This document shows positions 43,165 to 53,290 of a stretch of DNA of 64,000 nt, piece by piece. Under the pieces are notes generated by a model. It was not told the DNA's origin, did not search any database, and saw only the letters and a list, made by a program, of their open reading frames with translations. This stretch comes from Cinnamomum chago (taxonomy: Eukaryota > Streptophyta > Magnoliopsida > Laurales > Lauraceae): the NCBI GenBank assembly GCA_038049695.1, contig CP142452.1:51108501-51172500 (forward strand), written 5' to 3'. Position numbers and translations under genes: made by a program. The first letter of the stretch is position 1; each line of letters opens with the position of its first letter.

Positions 43165-43600
43165 GCACTGGCGGTCAGCACAGCGGTCAGCTCGCGGCTA
43201 GCCGCCTGTGTCCACTTCGGCTAACCGCAGGCTGACCGAACTCAGCGGTTACCTTTCCAGAAGCTAGCATTTTCACCTGGGACCAGCGGTCAGCTCCGTG
43301 GTCAGCTCACGGCTAACCGCCAGTCTCACTCGCGGTTAACCGCAAGCCAACCGTGGACTGCGGTTCCTTCTCCAGAAGCTGGCATTTTGTTGGGATCCAC
43401 GGTCAGCGCCGCGGTCATCTCACGGCTAACCGCCAGTCCTACTCGCGGTTAACCGCAAGCCAACCGCGCAATGCGGTTCCATTTCCCGAGAGCTAAGTTC
43501 AAAATTGGTATTTCAGCGGTCAGCCTGGCGGTCACCTTGCGGCTAGCCGCCGGACCCCAGTTCGGCTAGCCGCCACCTGACCGCGAGGTGACCGAAATTC
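43165..43600 (+). repeat. GCGGTCAGC / CGGTTAACCG palindrome cassette in G 5' LTR
   Basis: Four units of ~105-110 bp: GCGGTCAGC...GCGGTCAGCTC, CGGCTAACCGCC, CGCGGTTAACCGC, AGCCAACCG, then a TTCCAGAAGCT or TTCCCGAGAGCT spacer. Repeated at 50972-51407 in the 3' LTR. Confidence 0.85.
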
Positions 43601-44455
43601 ACTGTTTGTGTATTTTGACGAGTTTAGCAAGAATGAAAAACTAGAACATGTTAAGTGACCTTTAGCTTGATATTGTACACTCGAGACCCGAGATGTCCTT
43701 GAACTTCTGGGGCACCAATTCTATTTTTAACTCCGCATCTGGGCTTCGATTGTACAACAACCATCCAAAGGTCCTTGTATGTGCTTGATAGACTTCGTGT
43801 TTGAACCTTGATTTTTGGGTATGATGAATACCATTGTGAACTCATTTTGAAGTGTTAGTACAACCGTGTTTTGAAGTTTTGTTAAGAAAAAGGGGATCAC
43901 TTCCTAAGCGTGTTTTGCATAAATATTATGCCTCGTGCTAGTCGTGCTCGTCGTGATGTGATAAGTGATTTCCCCCTTTTTATCTCGACGTGTTTGATCG
44001 TGCTTCGCGTGTTTTGTGCATTCATGAACTAAGTGAACACCACTGAGCTTAGACTGCCCTTTCGGTTTGATCCACTGTCTGGGGGTCTTTAAACATGTGG
44101 ACTGTCTGCAGACTGGTCGTGTATTTATTACACATCGTGCGTGTCCGGTTCCGCGGCCGGAATTCCCGTCTTTGTGGGAAATCGTGTCGTGCTTATATTA
44201 TGTATATCGTGCTTGTCGTGCGTGCTTGCTCTTTTCATTATATAAATGATAGAGAAAGGATGGGCTCTTTGTGGATTGTAACTTTTCATGATATATTTAG
44301 TACTCATGCTAGTTTGTTTTGATACCTCAGCTATTGTGACAGTTCAAATCAAGTATTCGATTTCAAGTGTTTTGCCCAAGTATTATTGTCATGTTCATGC
44401 CTATATTGATTATCTGCCAAACCGTCGTGTTTGACCCTTGCTCGTTGGTGCCCAG

Positions 44456-44547
44456 GTGCAGGAGACGTTGCCTTTGAGGAGGAGCGTCAGGAGGAGGCTT
44501 GTGAGCCAACTCCCGTGAGAGAGTGGCAGCCCGACGATGTCATCTAG
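44456..44547 (+). CDS. Putative LTR-embedded 3' exon, EW..DDV type (G 5' LTR)
   Basis: 92 nt from the CAG at 44453-44455 to TAG at 44545-44547; tail ends E-W-Q-P-D-D-V-I. An upstream CTGCC...TTGAC block supplies a plausible branch point (TTGAC, about 22 nt before AG). The 3' LTR copy is 52263-52354. Whether it is spliced to the AG|GTAAG at 42736 is untested. Confidence 0.4.
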
Positions 44548-44937
44548 ATGTCGGTCTGGTTCTTGAGTTTCGTCACATTTTGTCATGGAGTTTCTTTTGG
44601 CTATTTTGAGATTGTATTGACCTTTATTGGTCTCTTACGGGTTGTACTAAACTTAACTTGTTTTTCTTGTATTAACTCTATAACTTGAATATTAATGGGA
44701 ATGCTTGTTAGCTTCTTTCTATGATACCATGCCTTGTTATTAAATGTTATAGCACCTAAAGATTTTATTGGGGCTCATCTTGATGTGTTTGCTACACGCT
44801 TCCGCAATCGTGTACGTGTGAGTCAGATTCCGACTGTCTTTGGGAATCCTCACCGCGGGAACCTGTGGGAAAGTATATCATCAATGTACCCACCAACGTC
44901 GCGGGGCCCGGGATCCGTTCCGGGGTCGCGACAGGAC

Positions 44938-44949
44938 TGGTATCAGAGC
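44938..44949 (+). other. G primer binding site, initiator tRNA-Met
   Basis: TGGTATCAGAGC four bases after the LTR end (GGAC spacer), complementary to initiator tRNA-Met, the usual primer for chromoviruses of this type. Confidence 0.9.
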
Positions 44950-45095
44950 GAGACATGTTTCAGGCACTTAAAAGAAACTAGAAAGGGTCTTAGGAACGTG
45001 GCGAGGATTCGTGAGTTCGATAGATTCATTCGTATAGGATCCTAGAAACCCTTGTACCATGATTTTTGTGTTCTAACTCTTTGTTTTACAGCAAT

Positions 45096-45962
45096 ATGCC
45101 TCCAAGAAAAGCTCCAAATCATCATGCTTCAGGCAGTAATCAGAATGAGTCAGATGTATCTGAGACACCTACAGCCACACAGTTTCAGGAACTTATGCAA
45201 GCCATGATAGCACAGCAAAGGCAGGCTAATGAGAATCAAGCAAGATTTCAAGAGCAACTAACTAAGAAGGATGATGAGATGGCACAAGTTCAGAGGCAAC
45301 TGTTAGAAGTACTTCAGAACAGGAATGTAGCACCACCTGCAGGTCCTCAGATTGTGATACAGAATAGGGATCCAGACCCTAATGCTCTATTTGAGAAGTT
45401 TAGGAAGAGAGCGCCTAAAGAATTTTCGGGCAATGAGGACCCGTTAGTGGCAGATGACTGGCTAGTCAATACGGAGAAGATCTTTGATGTTTTCATGTGC
45501 ACGGGTATACAGAAAGTCAACCTCACTGCTTCTTTATTTTATGGGCTTGCAGACCGGTGGTGGCAAACAGTCAAGGACCCATATGCAGTGATGGCTGATG
45601 ATGAGGCATGGGCAGCTTTCAAGATACAGTTCCAGGACAAGTATATTCCCTCTCATGTCAAGAGGCAGAAGGCTATTGAGTTTCAGCAACTCAAGCAAGG
45701 TAGCATGACCGTGTTAGACTATGTCACCAAATTTGAGAGATTAGCTAGATATGCCACCGAGTTGATTGACACGGAAAGGAAGAAGATAACTAAGTTTTTG
45801 GAAGGGTTGAACCCGATCATCATGAGAGATGTCATAGGCGTAGTACCTCCAGCTACGTATGATGAGGCAGTCAAGCGGGCATACACCTTTGAAGATATTA
45901 ACAATATGATTGTTCAGGACAGGAAACAACAATACCAGCAACAGAATCAGAGGCAGCAGTAG
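45096..45962 (+). pseudogene. G gag, capsid part
   Basis: ATG at 45096 (MPPRKAPNHHASG) opens 288 codons. A glutamine-rich N-terminal coiled segment (about residues 30-80) precedes the retrotransposon gag domain (WLVNTEKIFDVF, LTASLFYGLADRWW, FKIQFQDKYIP, QLKQGSMTVLDYVTKFERL). A TAG at 45960-45962, most simply a CAG change in a Q-rich run, stops it before the zinc knuckles, which follow in the same frame. The element is otherwise young, so either it moved with helper proteins, or the stop is read through. Confidence 0.85.
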
Positions 45963-48332
45963 GGCAAGAAGCCAAGGCAAGAGCAAGGCCATGTGAGGCA
46001 GGGATGTGGGCATTGTGGCAAGAATCATGAGACACACGAATGTCGTAAGGCCATGGGTGCCTGTTTCAAGTGTGGGGCTATGAACCATTCAATCAAGGAT
46101 TGCCCACTACTTCAGAATCAGGGGAATAGAAACCAGCAGCAGAGACAAGTAGCTCCTCAGAATCAAGCACCAGCTCAGAATCAGATGAGACCACCTCAGC
46201 AGCAGCAACAGGCTAGGCCACCAGCACAGAATCAGAATGCTCGTCCTCCACAGCAGAATAGACAAGGCCAAGGAAGGCAGAACCAAATACCGAACAGACT
46301 ACAGATGCATGGACGGTTATACTATCTTAACCGTGCAGATGCTGAAGCTGCAGGAGACGTGGTAGAAGGTAAACTTCTTGTTTGTGGGGTAGAAGCCCAG
46401 ATTTTGTTTGACCCTGGATCCACACATTCATTTTCATCCCCTAGTTTTGCTAAGTTGATTGATGCACCATGTAGTGAGTTGGATTACATTTTGGTAGTGA
46501 CCACTCCAGTAGGGAAACAAGTTGTGTGTAGAAACCATTACCCTAGTTGTACAGTGTTGTTAGGAGATGTGAAATTACCGGCCAACCTCATAGTTTTGGA
46601 CATGCATGATTTTGATGTCATTTTAGCCATGGATTGGTTAGAAGCATATCATGCCACCATGGATTGTTTTAGTAAGACTATCACATTTAGATTCCAAGGA
46701 CCACAGGCAGAGTTGATATTTCAAGGGAACAGGCGAAAATCTCAGGCAGGGTTTATTTCAGTGTTGAAGGCCAGCAGATTAGTGCAGAGTGGATGTCAGG
46801 CATTTATTGCGTTTATCACGGAGGATAAACAGTCCCAAGGGGTGGAGGATATCCCCATTGTGTGTGAATTTCCGGACGTTTTTCCAGAAGAAATCCCGGG
46901 TTTACCACCAATTAGGGAAGTCGAGTTCACAATTGAGCTTCTTCCAGGGACAGCTCCGATCTCGATTGCACCATACAGGATGGCTCCGGCAGAAATGGGT
47001 GAGCTAAAGCTCCAATTGCAAGATTTGTTGAGCAAAGGTTTTATTAGGCCAAGTGTTTCACCGTGGGGAGCACCGGTGTTGTTTGTGAAGAAGAAGGATG
47101 GAAGTTTGAGAATGTGCATAGACTATCGGAAGTTGAACCATGTGACCGTGAAGAACAAGTACCCTTTGCCAAGGATAGATGAATTGTTTGACCAATTGCA
47201 AGGAGCAGCCTACTTTTCCAAGATAGACTTGAGGTCAGGGTACCATCAGTTGAGAGTTAGAGATTCAGATGTTCAGAAGACAGCCTTTAGAACAAGATAT
47301 GGGCACTATGAGTTCTTAGTGATGCCCTTTGGCTTGACAAATGCACCCGCAGTCTTTATGGCTTTGATGAACAAGGTCTTTGCACCTTATTTGGATCATT
47401 CCACAGTAGTGTTTATTGATGATGTCCTGGTATATTCTAAGAGTAAGAAGGAACATGAGGAACATTTGAGGACAGCATTGCAGCTCTTGAGAGACAACCA
47501 GCTATATGCAAAGCTCAGTAAATGCGAATTCTGGTTAGAGCAAGTTGCTTTTCTAGGCCACATCATCTCCAGAGAAGGGTTAGCAGTTGATCCAGCTAAG
47601 ATAGAAGCAGTTGTGAGTTGGGTTAGGCCAAACAGTGTGACAGAAATTAGAAGCTTTTTGGGGTTAGCAGGCTACTACAGAAGATTTGTTCAAGGTTTTT
47701 CGTCCATTGCAGTACCGTTGACGAAGTTGACCAGGAAGAATGTCCCGTTTGTGTGGACTGATCAGTGTGAAACCAGTTTTCAAGAGTTGAAAGGAAGGTT
47801 AACCACAGCCCCGATTCTCACTTTACCTTCGGGAAACGGTGGGTTTATTGTTTTTACAGATGCTTCGAATGTGGGACTGGGTTGTGTGTTGATGCAAGAT
47901 GGTAAGGTGATTGCTTATGGCTCGAGACAGTTGAAGGACCACGAGAAAAATTATGCGACTCACGACTTGGAGTTGGCAGCAGTTGTTTTCGCATTGAAGA
48001 TGTGGAGACACTATCTCTATGGAGAGAAATTTGAGGTCCATTCAGATCACAGAAGTTTACAATATTTGTTCTTGCAGAAAGATTTGAACATGAGGCAGAG
48101 AAGGTGGATGGAGTATATCAAAGATTATGACTTTCCAATTAAGTACCATCCAGGCAAGGTGAATGTTGTAGCTGATGCATTGAGTAGGAAATCAGTGGCT
48201 ATGGCCAATTTGAGAGGAATGGGTGTCTTACAGCAGTTTGAGGAGTTGGGTGTAGAGGTACAAAACCCTGAGATTGGGTGCGATGTTAGCGAATATGACA
48301 GTGTCAGGACCTACCTTCATCCAGAAGATTAA
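45963..48332 (+). pseudogene. G nucleocapsid-protease-RT-RNase H
   Basis: Same frame as gag after the TAG. A knuckle-like [13 protein letters not shown] and a canonical C-x2-C-x4-H-x4-C (46070s) are followed by a Q/P-rich linker and a protease with D-P-G-S-T-H-S-F (D codon 46410). RT follows with [22 protein letters not shown], the catalytic FIDD at 47412-47423 and [15 protein letters not shown], then RNase H with [10 protein letters not shown] (D codon 47859) and [12 protein letters not shown]. After [10 protein letters not shown] an extra base in the GGG at 48276-48278 shifts the frame and the reading stops at 48332. Integrase is in the next frame. Confidence 0.9.
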
Positions 48333-49752
48333 GGAAAATCAGTTGCAAGACCCAGACTTGGCTAAGATAGTAGAAGTTATTGCAGAACGCCCCGATTTCA
48401 AGATGGTGAATGGGATATTGTATTTTCGTGACCGGTTGTGTGTGCCAAATGTGGATGATTTGAAGGATGAGATAATGAATGAAGCTCACAGCACGAGATA
48501 TTCTATGCATCCGGGTAGCACGAAGATGTACCACAATTTGAAGAATCGGTTTTGGTGGAATAACATGAAGAGAGAGATAGCAGCTTTTGTGTCTCGTTGT
48601 CTAACTTGTCAGTTGATCAAGGCAGAGCATCAGAAGCCTCCAGGTTTGTTACAGCCTTTAGAGATTCCGGAGTGGAAATGGGAGCACATTACCATGGATT
48701 TCGTTTCCGGTTTGCCAAATACCAAGAAGGGGAATAATGCAATTTGGATCATTGTAGATCGTCTGACGAAGTCTGCTCACTTCATTCCGATGAAGACAGG
48801 GAATATGATGCACATGGCACCGCTTGCGAAGTTATTTGTTGAGGAGATCGTTAGTAAGCATGGTCAGCCCGTCTCCATTACTTCAGACAGAGACAGTAGG
48901 TTTGTTTCAAAGTTTTGGAAAACTCTTCATGAGTCGATGGGTACCAAACTTCAGTTCAGCACAGCTTATCATCCTCAGACCGATGGTCAGTCAGAAAGGA
49001 CGATACAGACTCTCGAAGACATGTTGCGTGCTTGCGTATTGGATTTCAAGGTTCAGTGGGATGAATGCCTACCGCTTTGCGAATTTGCTTATAACAATAG
49101 TTACCACTCTAGCATCGGTATGGCACCGTTCGAGGCACTCTATGGTAGAAGATGCAGAACTCCGGTTTGTTGGGAAGAAGTCGGTGAACGTAGTTTCCAT
49201 GGACCGACGATAGTTGGAGAGACAAGTGAAAAGGTCAAGTTGATTCAGGAAAGGTTGAAGATTGCCCGAAGTAGGCAGAAGAGTTATGCAGACACTCGCA
49301 GAAGAGAATTGCAGTTTCAAGTGGGTGACAAGGTGTTTTTGAAAGTCTCACCAACGAGGGGGACATTGAGATTTGGACAGAAGGGCAAATTGTCTAGAAG
49401 GTTTATTGGTCCGTATGAGATTTTGAGCAAGATTGGAGATGTAGCTTATAGACTTGCGTTACCGCCGGAATTCTCCGGGGTACACAATGTTTTTCATGTT
49501 TCGATGCTCAAGAAATACGTCTCTAGTCCTGCACACATTCTACAGCATGAGCCTTTAGAGATTCGGGAGGATGCCTCGTATGTGGAAAGACCGATCAAGA
49601 TCATTGACACCAAAGAGCAAGAGTTGAGAAATCGGACTATTCACTGGGTCAAGGTACTTTGGGAAAATCCCGAGCCAGAAGAAGCCACATGGGAATTGAG
49701 AGAACAAGTGCAGAGGAAGTATCCACAACTTTTACCAGAGGTAATTGCTTGA
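48277..49752 (+). pseudogene. G integrase with chromodomain-like tail
   Basis: Frame shifted relative to RT/RNase H. The zinc-binding region (HPGSTKMYHNLKNRFWW, CLTCQ), catalytic D (48697), D (48886, SDRDSRF) and E (48994, GQSERT) with 35-residue spacing, a GPY-like module (FIGPYEILSKIGDVAYRLALP), and a C-terminal tail (YVERPIKIIDTKEQELRNR, VLWENPEPEEATWE) typical of the chromodomain of Tekay-like elements. Ends at TGA 49750-49752. Its domain sequence is intact. It depends on a frame change at 48276-48278 to be joined to the polyprotein. Confidence 0.9.
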
Positions 49753-49775
49753 TTTATTTGGTGGACCAAATATCC

Positions 49776-49789
49776 TAAGGGGTGGAGGA
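49776..49789 (+). other. G polypurine tract
   Basis: Purine run AAGGGGTGGAGGA ending immediately before the 3' LTR TG at 49790. The same tract, inverted, precedes the LTR of H at 57432-57447. Confidence 0.9.
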
Positions 49790-52740
49790 TGTTAGACCCC
49801 GACCCAGACCTAGTCGATTAGTGTGCGATTAGTATGTGTTTAGTTCTAAGTGGGTTTAGTCGTGGTTGGGTTAGAAGTGATTAGTTAGTTTGGACATAGC
49901 TTTGGGAATTTGAGAACGTCTAGTATTAGTCAGACACACTCAGGAAGGCCTGAGTGCACGTGTAAGCTTGAGAAGATCGTATTGATTTTCGTGTGAGTGT
50001 GATTTTGATTTCATGTGAATGATCTTGTTATGTGTTACAACTTTCTTTTTAAGCCCATTCGTGTTTGAAGCCCAAAAACCCATGTTTTGGCCCAAAGAGG
50101 GTAAAATTGTCTTTCTTGCATAAATCTGGACACAATTTTCGAGATCTCAAAACCATGTCAAAAATATACTTTTTGGAAACTAGATATTTCGACGATCATT
50201 TTATCCTTCTTCGTCGAAGTCATCCGAGGCCCACAAGACCATGTTTTAGTCACTTCAAGTTCAAGCCAAATGGGGCCCATGAGTCATCACTTAATCCCCT
50301 TTCCCCTCCCTTTTCATTCATTTCCCAATCTCTGCAACTTTTGAGTCTAGGGCAAGAGAGAAAACCTCTTTTCTCCTTCATCTTCCTCACTTGGTTTGAT
50401 CTAGCTAGAGAGCTCCAAAGGAAATTCTAAGACTACCATTTTCTTCATCTCCTTGCAAGCTTCCTATTGATACAAGTTTCTTGAGTTTTCAAGTTGGGCA
50501 AGAGCTCCATTTCTCTCCCTCCCTCTTGTGTGGCCATTTCTAGGTAAGGGTTTCCACTCATACTTTCCATTGAGTCATTTTAGTTCCTTAAGATCATGTT
50601 TTTCATGTTTTCAAACCCTATTTGGAAAATGGGTTTCTTGTTTCCATTTTTGAGTAAGTTTTGTGTGTTTTCTTGGTTTGGCTTGTAGTGTGGGATTAGC
50701 TTGTGTGAAGAGCTTGAAGTGGAGTGTTTAGCATTTGGGCAAGGCAAGTAATCTCTATAGGATCATTGTGCATGTTATTTTAAGCTACATTATTGTTTTG
50801 GAAACTTTGCATATGGATATGTTTACAAGCTTTATGATTGTGTTTTCATGAGTTTTGGATGTGTGCTTTGTCCCTTGGGGAGTATGTAGACTCAGGGAAT
50901 ATAAGTGGAATGAGAATGAATGGAAGGGAAGAAGAGAAATGTGAAAAATCTGTGCTGAAACGCATTCCCGTGCACTGGCGGTCAGCACAGCGGTCAGCTC
51001 GCGGCTAGCCGCCTGTGTCCACTTCGGCTAACCGCAGGCTGACCGAACTCAGCGGTTACCTTTCCAGAAGCTAGCATTTTCACCTGGGACCAGCGGTCAG
51101 CTCCGCGGTCAGCTCACGGCTAACCGCCAGTCTCACTCGCGGTTAACCGCAAGCCAACCGTGGACTGCGGTTCCTTCTCCAGAAGCTGGCATTTTGTTGG
51201 GATCCACGGTCAGCGCCGCGGTCATCTCACGGCTAACCGCCAGTCCTACTCGCGGTTAACCGCAAGCCAACCGCGCAATGCGGTTCCATTTCCCGAGAGC
51301 TAAGTTCAAAATTGGTATTTCAGCGGTCAGCCTGGCGGTCACCTTGCGGCTAGCCGCCGGACCCCAGTTCGGCTAGCCGCCACCTGACCGCGAGGTGACC
51401 GAAATTCACTGTTTGTGTATTTTGACGAGTTTAGCAAGAATGAAAAACTAGAACATGTTAAGTGACCTTTAGCTTGATATTGTACACTCGAGACCCGAGA
51501 TGTCCTTGAACTTCTGGGGCACCAATTCTATTTTTAACTCCGCATCTGGGCTTCGATTGTACAACAACCATCCAAAGGTCCTTGTATGTGCTTGATAGAC
51601 TTCGTGTTTGAACCTTGATTTTTGGGTATGATGAATACCATTGTGAACTCATTTTGAAGTGTTAGTACAACCGTGTTTTGAAGTTTTGTTAAGAAAAAGG
51701 GGATCACTTCCTAAGCGTGTTTTGCATAAATATTATGCCTCGTGCTAGTCGTGCTCGTCGTGATGTGATAAGTGATTTCCCCCTTTTTATCTCGACGTGT
51801 TTGATCGTGCTTCGCGTGTTTTGTGCATTCATGAACTAAGTGAACACCACTGAGCTTAGACTGCCCTTTCGGTTTGATCCACTGTCTGGGGGTCTTTAAA
51901 CATGTGGACTGTCTGCAGACTGGTCGTGTATTTATTACACATCGTGCGTGTCCGGTTCCGCGGCCGGAATTCCCGTCTTTGTGGGAAATCGTGTCGTGCT
52001 TATATTATGTATATCGTGCTTGTCGTGCGTGCTTGCTCTTTTCATTATATAAATGATAGAGAAAGGATGGGCTCTTTGTGGATTGTAACTTTTCATGATA
52101 TATTTAGTACTCATGCTAGTTTGTTTTGATACCTCAGCTATTGTGACAGTTCAAATCAAGTATTCGATTTCAAGTGTTTTGCCCAAGTATTATTGTCATG
52201 TTCATGCCTATATTGATTATCTGCCAAACCGTCGTGTTTGACCCTTGCTCGTTGGTGCCCAGGTGCAGGAGACGTTGCCTTTGAGGAGGAGCGTCAGGAG
52301 GAGGCTTGTGAGCCAACTCCCGTGAGAGAGTGGCAGCCCGACGATGTCATCTAGATGTCGGTCTGGTTCTTGAGTTTCGTCACATTTTGTCATGGAGTTT
52401 CTTTTGGCTATTTTGAGATTGTATTGACCTTTATTGGTCTCTTACGGGTTGTACTAAACTTAACTTGTTTTTCTTGTATTAACTCTATAACTTGAATATT
52501 AATGGGAATGCTTGTTAGCTTCTTTCTATGATACCATGCCTTGTTATTAAATGTTATAGCACCTAAAGATTTTATTGGGGCTCATCTTGATGTGTTTGCT
52601 ACACGCTTCCGCAATCGTGTACGTGTGAGTCAGATTCCGACTGTCTTTGGGAATCCTCACCGCGGGAACCTGTGGGAAAGTATATCATCAATGTACCCAC
52701 CAACGTCGCGGGGCCCGGGATCCGTTCCGGGGTCGCGACA
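49790..52740 (+). mobile_element. G 3' LTR
   Basis: 2951 bp, same length as the 5' LTR and differing at three positions I could find. Three in 2951 sites is about 0.1 percent, so the insertion is very recent on any plant substitution rate. The palindrome cassette (50972-51407) is as intact as in the 5' copy. Confidence 0.95.
52263..52354 (+). CDS. Putative LTR-embedded 3' exon, EW..DDV type (G 3' LTR)
   Basis: Identical to 44456-44547. In a transcript starting in the 5' LTR this copy lies in the terminal repeat, so it could serve either in the leader or near the 3' end of the RNA. Confidence 0.35.
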
Positions 52741-53035
52741 ATAAACAATTAAGATTTCGGGAAAGTGTCGGTTCAAGATTTATTTGAAGTGAATAGGGAT
52801 CCCGTATGTCAATCTAATAACAATTTAGTACTCTTTGAGTTTGGGGACATTCCGGACTCCTTATACACTCCGAGTTTTCAAAACTTCAAATGACATCCGC
52901 GTGATATGGTTTCTTTCTCAAATGGCCTCATACAATGCTTAATAAATTTCCTCGACATAGAGGGGTTCTCAATGGATAGTCCCAAAACATTTAAACAACT
53001 CATCTTCATCCCAAACATAGCCTATGACAGACAAA

Positions 53036-53290
53036 CCTCATCGCTCAAGCGAACCGGAGAGTTCGCTCGAGCGAGGAGCTCTCTGGAATGGTTGTCTGGG
53101 TGGGTTCGCTCGAGCGAAGTTAAGGTAGCTCGGGCGAACTCATTGGCTCGAGCGAATTATTAAGTGCGCTCGAACTAACGACTCTCTAGAACAAGTTCTG
53201 GGATGTCCGCTCAAGTGACCGAGGGTCCGCTCGAGTGACCAAACTACTGGAATGCTCCGAACCCTTTTCTGGACACTTCGCTCGAGCGAA
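53036..53290 (-). repeat. GCTCGAGCGAA cassette in S3
   Basis: Eight or more words of the TCGCTCGAGCGAA type, several decayed at CpG (GCTCAAGCGA, GCTCGAGTGA, GCTCGGGCGA). The cassette sits between the TTCCGGACTCC block and the TATA-proximal region as in S2. Confidence 0.8.

Larger units (their letters stand above)
41983..44933 (+). mobile_element. G 5' LTR
   Basis: TGTTAGACCCCGACCC...TTCCGGGGTCGCGACA, 2951 bp. Contains the U3 box (TTCTTCGTCGA 42400-42410, CATCCGAGG 42414-42422), AG|GTAAG at 42735-42741, the palindrome cassette 43165-43600, the CTGCCAAACCGTCGTGT block 44414, CAG acceptor at 44455 and the 92-nt open frame. I see no clear TATA box where G0 has TATAAG and S1 has TATATAAGG. Confidence 0.95.
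41983..52740 (+). mobile_element. Complete Tekay/Del-type gypsy element G
   Basis: 10,758 bp with two 2951-bp LTRs and the target duplication ATAAA (41978-41982 and 52741-52745), so a complete recent insertion into S3. Order LTR, primer site, gag, protease, RT, RNase H, integrase, chromodomain-like tail, polypurine tract, LTR places it among plant chromoviruses, with LTR length pointing to Tekay/Del. I noticed three LTR-LTR mismatches: 42164/49971, 42716/50523, 43299/51106. Gag has an in-frame TAG, and pol a one-base shift before integrase. Confidence 0.95.
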
